From Palsa-1033 sp963735455 (GTDB taxonomy: Bacteria > Chloroflexota > Limnocylindria > Limnocylindrales > CSP1-4): a stretch of DNA of 64,000 bases. The first letter of the stretch is position 1; every line of letters begins with the position of its first letter. The position numbers and the translations under genes are program-made. Positions 15,316 through 25,100 of this stretch are shown here, in pieces. The stretch spans positions 310,001 to 374,000 of the forward strand of contig CAVTKZ010000001.1 in NCBI GenBank assembly GCA_963735455.1, written 5' to 3'. The notes below the pieces were generated by a model that did no database searches, was not told the origin of the DNA, and saw only the letters and a list, made by a program, of their open reading frames with translations.

Positions 15316-16359
15316 ATGAGGATACTCCTCTGGTCGAACCATCAGCACGGCTCCTATTTCGCAAATGGCGTCGGACGTCATCCGCGCGAATTTCCGTCCG
15401 GCTCCGGTTACTACATGCATGACGTTCTGGCAAAAGGGCTGGCCGATTTGGGGCATGAAGTTTATTACCACTTACAGGCCGGAGCTGCGAAGCCTCTCCC
15501 CAAAGGAGTCGAACGGATCACTGCGCCGCCCTCGGAACCCGTAGACATCCTGCACAACTACTCATGTTTTGTTAGTCACGCCGGCCTCATGGAATACGTG
15601 AGCCGCCGCGGAATTCCATGGGTTGCCACCTGTCATCTCGACATCCAGGCTCGCGGACTGGATCGCAGTTATGCCCGTGGCAATTGGATTTTTGTTTCGC
15701 GGACGCTCGCCCGTCTCTACGGCCGCGAACGTTACGTCTATAATGGGATCGATCCCTCCGCTTACTGTTATTCCGAGAGTAAGGAGGATTATTTATTGTT
15801 CATGTCCAGCATTGATTGGGCCTTCGAGAAGGGATTGGACACCGCCCTCGCTCTATCCGTGAAGATGGGTTTCAGACTCCTGGTGGCCGGCACCAGTGGA
15901 GAGTACGCGGTAATTCAAAAAATTGAGGCGATCTGCGCGAAGGCTGGAGCAGAATACGTGGGAGATGTGCGAGGAGAGAGAAAAGCGGAACTCCTTGCCG
16001 GCGCGCGAGCTTTGCTGCATCCGACTCGTCTCAATGAAGCCTTCGGACTGGTGATGGCGGAAGCTCTGATGAGTGGAACGCCGGTGATTTGTAGTGATCG
16101 TGGCGCCTGTCCGGAAGTCATATCGCCCGATGTCGGGTTCATCTGTAAGAATGACGATGATTACCGGATTGCGATTGAAAGTCTCGGGACAATCTCCAGT
16201 CGCACCTGCCGGGAGAAAGCGATGCGCGAGTACCATTATCATTTGATGGCCAGAGGTTTCGTGCGGGAATATGAAGCGGAAATTACGCAGCCAAGCGGGG
16301 AAGCGCCGGTACCGAACCTTGCCGCAGAATTTTCGCCGCCAAGCGGGAGAGGAGTCTAG
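15316..16359 (+). CDS. Glycosyltransferase family 4
   Basis: GT-B fold glycosyltransferase of 347 residues. The N-terminal acceptor domain begins MRILLWSNHQHGSYF and contains GSGYYMHDVLAKGLADLGHE. The C-terminal donor domain carries HPTRLNEAFGLVMAEALMSG, in which the two Glu residues form the EX7E nucleotide-sugar motif of retaining GT4 enzymes. It would add a sugar to a lipid- or protein-linked acceptor at the cytoplasmic side of the membrane. It follows the PhyH gene by 7 bases. The last 25 residues are Pro-rich and fall in repetitive DNA (two AAGCGGG copies), so the C-terminus may be recently altered. Confidence 0.88.
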   Translation: MRILLWSNHQHGSYFANGVGRHPREFPSGSGYYMHDVLAKGLADLGHEVYYHLQAGAAKPLPKGVERITAPPSEPVDILHNYSCFVSHAGLMEYVSRRGIPWVATCHLDIQARGLDRSYARGNWIFVSRTLARLYGRERYVYNGIDPSAYCYSESKEDYLLFMSSIDWAFEKGLDTALALSVKMGFRLLVAGTSGEYAVIQKIEAICAKAGAEYVGDVRGERKAELLAGARALLHPTRLNEAFGLVMAEALMSGTPVICSDRGACPEVISPDVGFICKNDDDYRIAIESLGTISSRTCREKAMREYHYHLMARGFVREYEAEITQPSGEAPVPNLAAEFSPPSGRGV

Positions 16360-16443
16360 TGGCTGGTGGCTGGTGGCTGGTGGCTGGTGGCTGGTGGCTG
16401 GTGCGTCTGCTCTAGCCACTAACCACTAGCCACTAGCCACTAT
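16358..16443. repeat. Tandem GGCTGGT/GGCTAGT repeat with inverted halves
   Basis: About six units of GTGGCTG are followed by about four inverted units of TAGCCACTA. The whole can fold into a long hairpin filling the gap between two glycosyltransferase genes. It starts at the upstream stop codon and ends two bases before the next ATG. It may act as an intercistronic structure. Confidence 0.7.
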
Positions 16444-16444
16444 T

Positions 16445-17710
16445 ATGGATCTTAACGAGCTTTTGCCGTATCGAGTCTGCATCAACCTCGATCGAAGACC
16501 AGAGAGGTGGAGCCGGATGGAGTCGCGATTTTCTGAGTTCAATCTATGGCCGGTGCAAAGGTTTGCCGCCGTTGACGGCGCGAAGGTGCAGATCCCGGAG
16601 GGCTGGCCGGAGTCACCCGGTGCTTACGGTTGTCTCCAAAGCCATCTGGCAGTCGTGCTGCAGGCGCGGGCCATGAAGCGCGAGAGCGTGTTGATCATGG
16701 AGGACGATATTTTGTTCGACGAACGGTTTCGTGAAAAGTTTCGAGAACGCGTCTGCGGCCTGCCTGAGAACTGGGACATGCTATTCTTCGGCTGTTTGCA
16801 CAGCGATCAGCCGACTCCGGTCGCGGCCGGTATCTCAAAACTGCGAGGATCGTTTTCCACCTTTATGTACGCTGTCCGGCAGACGGCCTACGATGCTTTT
16901 ATTCGCCTCAATTCTCGCGCGAAACAGGCTGTGGACAGAAATAACACGATCTTGCAGCGATTGTTCAACTGCTACTGCTTCGTACCCCACCTTTCGTGGG
17001 TGGACGACAGCTACTCCGATGCACAACAAGTGCAAACCAATCACTGGTACATCAGAGAATCCATGGTGTTGCGCGGGAAAGAAGTCAAAGCAATGGAAGA
17101 GCGGACAGCGATAGTCATTTTGTATCGTGCACCGAGCGAGCGCGAGCGCGGCTGGAGGAATCTTGGATACTTAGTGAACCATTTTGGCAAGCTATTTACC
17201 GTCCTGGTCGTGGAATGCGACAAGCAGCAGAGTATCGATCCAGCCGCTCTTCCGTTTAAATGTGACTATTGCTACCTCGAAAGCGAGGGCGCCATCGATA
17301 GGGTCCAGTGTTTTTTGGCAGGATTTGAAAGATATGAGCGGCGGAAAGATTATTTTATCTTCAACGAGGGCAACATCGTCTGTTCACGAATGGAAATGAG
17401 CGCGAACCTTTTAAAATGTGCCGATTACCACATGGTGAGCTCATTCGAGAACTACATCGATCTTAACAAATCTGATAGCGACCGACTTATCGATGGCCTG
17501 GCGTGCCGTACGGAGGGCTACGTTTCCCGCCTCCGGCGCAGCCGCTTCAGTGAGTATTTCACTGTCACTAAGGATGGGTTCCGGACGCTGGTTAGTTATT
17601 TGGCTTTTCCAGATTCGATCGAGAGAATTCAGGATCTGCCAGGCCTTCGAATATTCGACTCGCCGGGAAGTGCTCTGAGTCTTTTCTCCGACAGGCCGCA
17701 GGACTTCTGA
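16445..17710 (+). CDS. Glycosyltransferase family 25 with second GT-A-like domain
   Basis: Protein of 421 residues. Residues 1-200 match GT25 (LPS-type galactosyl/glucosyltransferases): YRVCINLDRRPERW, GAYGCLQSHLAVVLQA, and the acidic metal-binding VLIMEDDILFDERF. Residues from about 218 (ERTAIVILYRAPSERERG) start a second domain with alternating strands and helices, including LVVECDKQQS and DYFIFNEGNIVCSRMEM, which looks like another nucleotide-sugar-binding fold without a clear DXD. A two-domain GT25 of this kind suggests a bifunctional enzyme adding successive sugars to a surface polysaccharide or to the collagen-like protein encoded next. GT25 also includes collagen hydroxylysine galactosyltransferases, which makes the downstream collagen-like gene noteworthy. 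Confidence 0.83.
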   Translation: MDLNELLPYRVCINLDRRPERWSRMESRFSEFNLWPVQRFAAVDGAKVQIPEGWPESPGAYGCLQSHLAVVLQARAMKRESVLIMEDDILFDERFREKFRERVCGLPENWDMLFFGCLHSDQPTPVAAGISKLRGSFSTFMYAVRQTAYDAFIRLNSRAKQAVDRNNTILQRLFNCYCFVPHLSWVDDSYSDAQQVQTNHWYIRESMVLRGKEVKAMEERTAIVILYRAPSERERGWRNLGYLVNHFGKLFTVLVVECDKQQSIDPAALPFKCDYCYLESEGAIDRVQCFLAGFERYERRKDYFIFNEGNIVCSRMEMSANLLKCADYHMVSSFENYIDLNKSDSDRLIDGLACRTEGYVSRLRRSRFSEYFTVTKDGFRTLVSYLAFPDSIERIQDLPGLRIFDSPGSALSLFSDRPQDF

Positions 17711-18602
17711 AGATAGGAGGTTCCTCGGGATGGTTTTTGCCCAAAGAGGCTATAGATCTTCAACCCAGGGTTTCAACTCTGGGAACTATCCTATAAAACG
17801 GTTGGCCATGTTATGGGGCCAGAGCTACGAGGATCAATCGATAACACGTCGACTGTTTCAAAATGAAGACAAATTTCCTTTGGCGCAGCTGTAACTCCCT
17901 GTCATAGAAAATGATGTGCGCCAAGACAGGAAATGGGCTGAGATTGCTACTCTCTAAATATGCGTTATTACATGTGTGTTTTTTGCACGCTCGATTCTGG
18001 CGCCCCTTCAGGGCGCGTTCTTTGCGGGGGCCGATCCCAGGGTTGAAACCCTGGGCTGAGTCCTAAAGCCCCTTTGGGGCATAAACCATCCCAAACTGCC
18101 GTTAAACTTAGAAGCGCCATTCTGGGACAGGTCACGAAGCGGCTTTCCAATGGCAGGGACGCTCTCCCGAGCGATCCGGCGCGGCACGTCTCGCAGCTCG
18201 TTTTCGGATTCTCCCCACAGCTGCTCATGCGTGTACAGAGGATTTGGTATTTGATTACGTTTATGGACGCGCCATGCCGGATCGCGCGCTCGAGTGCAAG
18301 AGAGGTTGGGGCTTTTGTGAAGCCGGATAGGCTAATAGTCAGCATTATAGGCGAGAAGTATACTAAACCCGCAAAATCACGTCCGGTGGACGCCGGACTG
18401 AGGCGACGAGCGATGCAGGCTATGTCGTTTGCAGGCAACAAATTTGTGAAGACCGGCAGCGATTCTTGTTGCCTGTAAGTTTAAGTTTTCGGAGTTTAGA
18501 AAACAATTAGCCATGATCTTTTGAGCCAGTCGGCGCGCTCGGCCGATGTTCCCGTGTCAAGATCGTACGGCAATTGAAGCGACCACAGGTAGGAAAATAC
18601 TT
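17711..18602. repeat. Gene-free stretch with extragenic palindromes
   Basis: No convincing gene is present. Palindromes include CCCAGGGTTTCAACTCTGGG near 17765, CCCAGGGTTGAAACCCTGGG near 18034, and GCCCCTTTGGGGC near 18068. GGCGCCCCTTCAGGGCGC near 18000 recurs at about 53375. Bases 18110-18470 contain a decayed relative of the GGTAGGG hairpin family. The reading frame across it has no recognisable protein character. Confidence 0.6.
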
Positions 18603-19088
18603 ATGGGGAACACGAAAACTAGCAAGGGCCCGAAGGGCAAAAGTGGGAAGGGCAAGAAAGGCAAAAAGGGGGATATCCACGTACATGGGGGCGGCCCCAT
18701 CTATGTGGTTCTCGAGAAGGAAACCGCGATGGATCTGTTCCTGGCCCTCGCTCAAGCGTTAGGCGCGCCTATCGATAAGAAGAAGAAAGGGAAAAAGAAG
18801 GAGAAGGGCAAGGGCAAAGGTAAGAAAGGCAAAAAAGGCAAGAAAGGTGCTAAAGGTACGAAGGGCACTAAAGGTACGAAGGGCACGAAAGGGCACCAAA
18901 GGCACGAAGGGTACCAAAAGGGCCAAAAGGCACAAAAGGCACTAAGGGTACTAAAGGCCCGAAACTGTGACAGGCGCGACTGGCGGAAAAGGGAAGAAGA
19001 CGCGTTGATAATCCGTCAACCCGCACTATCGGTTTCGTTTCATTGTTTTGGAGTGCACCCCAGCGAGGTTATCCCGGAGGTCCAATAA
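18603..19088 (+). CDS. Lys/Gly-rich collagen-like protein, repeat tract probably frameshifted
   Basis: From the ATG at 18603 (AGGTAGGA upstream) the product starts MGNTKTSKGPKGKSGKGKKG, then a short globular part (IHVHGGGPIYVVLEKETAMD and LFLALAQALGAPID), then a run of G-x-K triplets (GKK, GAK, GTK) of collagen type. Near base 18890 the triplet pattern breaks into KGHQRHEGYQKG. In the neighbouring frames the DNA continues as GTK and GPK triplets, and one frame ends GATGGKGKKTR at a TGA at 19006-19008. A length change in the GGG/AAA tract explains this, either by slippage or by a consensus error. It is 88 bases upstream of the giant oxidase gene. A histone-H1-like DNA-binding protein is the alternative reading because of the lysine content. 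Confidence 0.6.
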   Translation: MGNTKTSKGPKGKSGKGKKGKKGDIHVHGGGPIYVVLEKETAMDLFLALAQALGAPIDKKKKGKKKEKGKGKGKKGKKGKKGAKGTKGTKGTKGTKGHQRHEGYQKGQKAQKALRVLKARNCDRRDWRKREEDALIIRQPALSVSFHCFGVHPSEVIPEVQ

Positions 19089-19176
19089 GGGTTTCTTGGT
19101 ACTCAAAATTCTGCAATCCCACGGATAACCATTAATCGGCCATGTGAGTTATCATCCTGAATAAGAAGCAGCTGTA

Positions 19177-22100
19177 ATGAAGCATTTGAAGAAGCTCAGT
19201 AAGCCCTGTGCGATTGGTATATTAGCGCTGATCGGTTCTTTTGGTTCGGTTGCAATGGCGGAGGAGTCATCCTTCGCCTGTAACCGGACGGTCAACGCCC
19301 AGGTCATTGCGCTCGACCAGCCTTGGATGTGGAACCGGCTCGGCGCAGCACAGCCAGGTGGAATGATTTACGCCCTTTACGGGGACGTTGTGAAGTTGGA
19401 TGGCAGCGAGTTGCCTGACCCTTGGAAACTTTCAGCAGACCAGCGTCGGGATTTGGCTCTGAAGCTTGTCGGCAACGTGCGTCTCCGGGACGAGAAACGG
19501 GCGCGTCCACTCGTCTTGAGAGCTAACAAAGGGGATTGCCTCGCGATAACATTTTGGAATTTGCTAAGCCCCGAACCGAAAACCGGCACTGCATTCAATC
19601 CGAAGCTCCGGTCCACGGTCCAGCGAGCCAACGACAAATTAGCCCCTCTGGATTTGACCACTGTTTCCTCGGCAACGCGCTGGGCGGGAATCCATGCCAA
19701 TGGGATCGAATTGGTTGGAAGCATCGGGAGCGACGCGTCGTGGGTCGGAGAAAATCCGAACGGCTTGGCAAAACCGGGTGAGGTTTTGGGTTATAAATGG
19801 TATGCCGCGGAGGAGGGTACATTCTTAATATATAGCCCGTCCGATATGGAAAGCGGCGAGCAGGCCCAGGCCGGCTTGTTCGGGGCGATCAATGTCGAAC
19901 CCGAGGGAGCGGAATGGTACCGCAGCCAGGTCACGCACGACGATCTGGAAGAGGCGACGTTAGCCGAAGGCGACCTGAAAGAGCACTACCGGACTTTGGA
20001 GAAGGCGGAGGTCGTTACGGATCCGTTGGGCCAGGCGCCCGTAGCTCCCGCAGGATTCATAAAGGAGGCCCTTATCAACCGGGAGCCGGACAAGCGGAGT
20101 AGTGTTGATGTTTACGTCAAGGACTCGACCGGACAGGGCGGAGGGCACATCTACACGTCAGACCTGCAGCCTCTCGTTTACTACCATGCGATTTATGGTC
20201 CGACCTGGAAACGGACCTACCAGAGAGGTCGCCCGGTGCTTCAAATGCTACAGGCGGTACCTCTGGGTGACGCTCTTTACGATGAGCCGCTGAAGCCGAG
20301 TCCGTCGAACTATGTTCAGGAACTTCAGGATCTTGATGCTGGAATTATTCCCGGGGCCCTGCGGGAAATATTCGCGCAAACACTAAAGATGGAACTATCG
20401 CCAGGCGCGAAAGTGACTGAACAATACCGTTATAGTTGGTTGATCACGGACAAAGGGATCGCGTACCTGGTAGCGGCTGACCAAATCGACAAACAGGCTG
20501 GCTACCGTGTCCGGATCTTTAAGGCCGAGTTGGTCTTGATTTCGAGCGACCTCACCGCGGTCATCACCGGTCCCAATGCGGGCCGATTCTCCTATGCCAA
20601 CACGAGTCCGACTTTTCGGACGAACCCTGCCTCTCCGGATCGCAGGCAGCCGTATCGTGAATTCACGATTATCTATCACCAGGCTTTCTTCGCGACACAG
20701 GCATTCGCTCAGTGGGCAAATGACAATCTCGCCAACGTCATGCAAGCGGGAGGTGATAATTTCGCGATTAATTACGGCTCGGCTGCGATCGGACCCGAAA
20801 TCGTGGCGAATCGGCTTGGGGTTGGTCCGATGGGGAACGCTGATGCCGTAGATTTGAAGTTTGAAGAATTCTTTCTAAGTGGATGGGCTGTGGGTGATCC
20901 GGCGATGGTTGTGGACGTGCCCGCGAATGCTCCGAATCCGCTGGTTTCCAACCCGGATGAGCATCGGCAAATTCGCACTCAAGTTCCTCCAGGATCGCCC
21001 GCGGCGGTTTACGCGGCACTTGATGGCAAGCCGCGGCCGGCAACCAGCGTCCCGCCGCAGAGTGATGATTTCGCCCCTCTGAGCAAGGCGCAGGCGACGA
21101 AGGCGTTTTTCCCGGACGATCCATCGAACGTGTACCACAGCTACATGGATGATCATGTCAAATTCCGGATTCTTCATGCGGGAGCAGGGCCCGCGCATGT
21201 ACACCATCTCCATGCGCACCAATGGCTGCATTCGCCGGACAGCGACGACGGGCATTACCTCGATAGCCAGCTGATCATTCCGGGCACTGCGTATACCCTG
21301 GAGATTGCTTACGGCGGCAGCGGAAACCGCAACAAGACAGTCGGAGATTCGATCTTCCACTGTCATTTCTATCCGCATTTCGCTCAGGGGATGTGGGCGC
21401 TATGGCGAGTGCACGACGTCTTCGAAGCAGGAACGGTCCTGGATGAAAAAGGGATCCCGGTCGCTGGTGTGAACCGTGCTTTGCCGGACGGCGAGATCGC
21501 CCGTGGAACGCCGATTCCGGCGATTGTGCCTCTGCCGACGCTCGCGATGGCTCCGACGCCGGCCAAGGTGGAGCTTACTGATCTGTCCCCATGGTATGGG
21601 AAACCGGTCGGCCAGGGGCGCAGGGTTAATGTGCTTCCTGAGACGGAGCCGGGCACTGACATCGTTATGAAAGGCCCTGATGGAAAGCCGGTCTACAAGA
21701 ATCCTGGCTATCCCTTCTTCATTCCAGGCGTGTCCGGCCATCGTTCGCCCCATCCACCGCTGGGTTTTGCGTGGTTGGAAGATCCCAACACGGGAGAGCC
21801 GATTATAAACACCGACAAGGAGAAGGTCTATCTCGATGGCGGGCTGCCGCGTCACCTGGTCCTGGACGGAAAGATCGTCAATGAGTTTCAGACACGCTGG
21901 GATTTTACGAAAGATTTTGTCGCCCTGGATAAGCAGGGAAATCTTCAGCCGGGCGGGGGCCTGGATGCCTTCAGGCTCCCGGAAGAGGGAACTCCGGTGG
22001 AACTTGCGGCCATGAAGGCTCACGCGACGCGGTCCACGCCGAGTTCGCAACCGAACGGTGAACCGGGCAATTTCATCCTTAATGGACTACCGCCGACGCC

Positions 22101-25100
22101 GGGCGCGCCGTATGCGGATCCGACGGTAACGGATTTTGGTAATGCAAATATTCACCGGCGGCGATATCAGGCGGCAGTCATCCAGGTTAACGCTGTCTTG
22201 AACAAGGAGGGTTGGCATTTTCCACAGCAGCGTATGATTTCGCTGTGGCAAGACGTCGCGTCAACAATGAGCGGTAAGCGGCCACCGCAGCCACTTTTCT
22301 TCAGGTCCAACACGCAGGACACAATCCAGTTCTGGCACACCAACCTGGTGCCTAATTATTATGAGCTCGACGATTTCCAGGTGCGGACTCCGACGGATGT
22401 CATCGGTCAGCACATTCACCTCGTGAAGTTCGACGTGACCGCTTCGGATGGCGCGTCCAACGGCTACAATTATGAGAGCGGCACTTTCAGTCCCGAAGAA
22501 GTAAGGGAGAGAATTTATGCCATCAATGAGGTAGGCGGGTTGTACGCGTTTGATCTGGGATCGGGCTACGTCAACAAGAGTGCCCCGCAGGAAAAGCTAA
22601 TGGTGAAGAAGGTCAGCGATTACTATCCGCCGCCCGGAAGCAAGGTCGCTTTGGCTGGCGGTGTACCGGTGATAACCCCGGCTGGAGAGTCGGTCTTCGG
22701 AAAGCCGCCAAAAGGCGAAGACTGGAACGGTGCGCAGACCACCGTTGAGCTCTGGGCTGTTGATCCTCTTCTCAACAACGAAGGTGTCGATCGGACCCTT
22801 CGAACCGTGTTTACGCACGACCACTTCAGCCCTTCGACGCACCAGCAGGCAGGGCTCTACGCCGGACTTGTCATCGAGCCGGAAGATTCGTCGTGGTACC
22901 TTCCCGATGGCACGCGCATGAATACACGTCTGGATGGCGGTCCAACAAGCTGGCATGGGTATGTGGTGCCCCAGGATCCCAAGGAGAGTTATCGCGAATT
23001 CATGCTCGAGTTCCAGGATATGCAGCTCGCCTATGCGAAAGGCAGCCTCGATGATCGTTCATCATTAATATTTGATCCAAGGAAAACCAAAGTACCATCC
23101 GCTGCATTTGATCTAAGCCAGACCGGGCAGATTAACGCGTTTCAGTATTACGTCGACGAGCTCAACAATCAGAGGCTCCCGATCGGAAAGAACGGGACTG
23201 CGGGACAGGAAGTTGCCGGATTCACGGACCTGTTCCTGGAGTTCGGTGTTCCGCTCTCGCCGCAGGCCAAAGTGGAGGTCAACGAGAAAAATGTGCAATG
23301 GACCATCACCGAAGCGGCAGGGCAGGTGAACGGCGGTGATCATTATATCGTGCGCGCTGTTCGGCAAAACCAGAATATAAATGGCGTTAACGTGCCCGTT
23401 ATCGTTCAAATGCCCGTCTATACGCCGGACATCAGTCCGAGCTGGTCGGATGCGAAGTTTGCGTTAAACTCTCCGACCGACGGTGCCAATCAGTCCAATG
23501 GTATTCAACCCAATGGCGTCCCGTTCCCGCAGTTGGTCAGCCAAAACCAAATTGGGACCTACTCGCTCAATTACCGCAATGAACCAGTGCCGTTTCGGCT
23601 CGCCAACCTGAGCGCCAAGCCGCCGGTCGTGTCGCCAATGAATATTCCCGAGGAACAGAGCGATCCTGCTCTCGTCTTCGCTTCCATTCCGCGCGCCGAC
23701 CCCAATCTTAACATCCAGCCGGACGGTAAGGTGACGGGGTTCCCAAGCCCTCTGGTGCCGAACGCTCAGCCTGACGATCCGTATACACCGCTGCTCGAGG
23801 CCTATGCAAATGACAAGGTTCAGATCCGCACACTTGTCGGAGCTCACACACAGTCGCATGCATTCGAAATCCATGGCGTAAAGTGGCTTTTCGAACCCTC
23901 ATACAAGAACTCGGGTTATCGCAACGCCCAGCTCATGGGATTATCAGAGCACTTCGAAATGCTCTTTGATCTGCCGCCAACCACTATCGAGCACAGCGAT
24001 GTTAAGGAGTTGCCCAAATTCGCCGACTACTTTTATTCGCCGAGTTCCGGGATTGTCGGCTTGAGCAACGGCCTTTGGGGAATTATGCGCGCATACGGAC
24101 GTTACGTTGAGGGCGTCCATGTGCTCCCGAACAACGAGCAGCCGCCGTCGGCAGGGAACGTCGACCTGTTCGAGCAAGGTTACTCTGAGGCCAAGAAAAC
24201 GGGCGGTCCGACCCGCGAGTTCGATGTGACAGCCGTCACCGCGTCTGTGCTGAAGGACGGGAAACTGGTTTTTAACGGCCGCGACCCGAACAACGAGCTT
24301 TCTACGCCGGACGCGGTGTTGTTCGTCCGCACCTCAGACCTTGGGTCTGGAAAGCTGAAGGAAGGTGCGCCGATCGAACCGTTAATTCTGAGAGCGGCTG
24401 CCGGCGACTGGATCAAAGTAACAGTCCGCAACGGCTTTGATCCGAAGAGTCCTGTTTTTGGGCCGGCGAACACGAACACGTTGCCATACGGAACTCCGTT
24501 CAATCGCAGTTCACAATCGCAAGGCGGTACACTGACAAGCGGTTCAACTTCGGTGACAGGCCTCGCTGCTACGGCGGAACTGGTTGTTGGCATGTTCGTA
24601 TCAGGTACCGGCATTGCGCCGGGAACTATCATCTCGCAGATCGACTCCGGTACGCAAATCACCCTTTCAATCGCGGCAACAGCGAACGGAGCACAGACAC
24701 TGACGTTTGACCCAGACCTTGTCCCGCTCGTTCCTCTCAGGACTTCCTACCGAGTCGGCCTGCATCCTCAGTTGGTCGCTTATAATCCCCTGAATGCGAA
24801 TGGGCTAATTGTCGGTTTCAACCCGCAGAGCAAACTTGTTGCCCCACTGGACAAACCTCAGGACTTCTACTGGTACGCAGGGGAAGTAGTGAGCGATCGA
24901 TCAGGGACGAAGGTCGAGCAGGCGACGCCGATCGAGTTCGGTGCTACGAATCTGGTTGGTGCAGACCAGATGATTCAGCCCCAATTCGGTATGGTCGGTG
25001 CGTTGATCGTCGAACCCGAAGGATCTTCCTGGGTCGAAGGGATTACTACCCGGGCCGCGGCGACAGTGACTAAGACGGATGGGACGAGCTTCAGAGAGTT

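Noticed and set aside
16358..16443. Possible CRISPR array or attachment site
   Set aside because: Short GTGGCTG units without spacers, inverted in the second half. It is a hairpin-forming repeat.
18074..18478. 134-codon plus-strand frame before the collagen-like gene
   Set aside because: It spans extragenic palindromes and a decayed hairpin copy, has no ribosome site and shows no recognisable motif.
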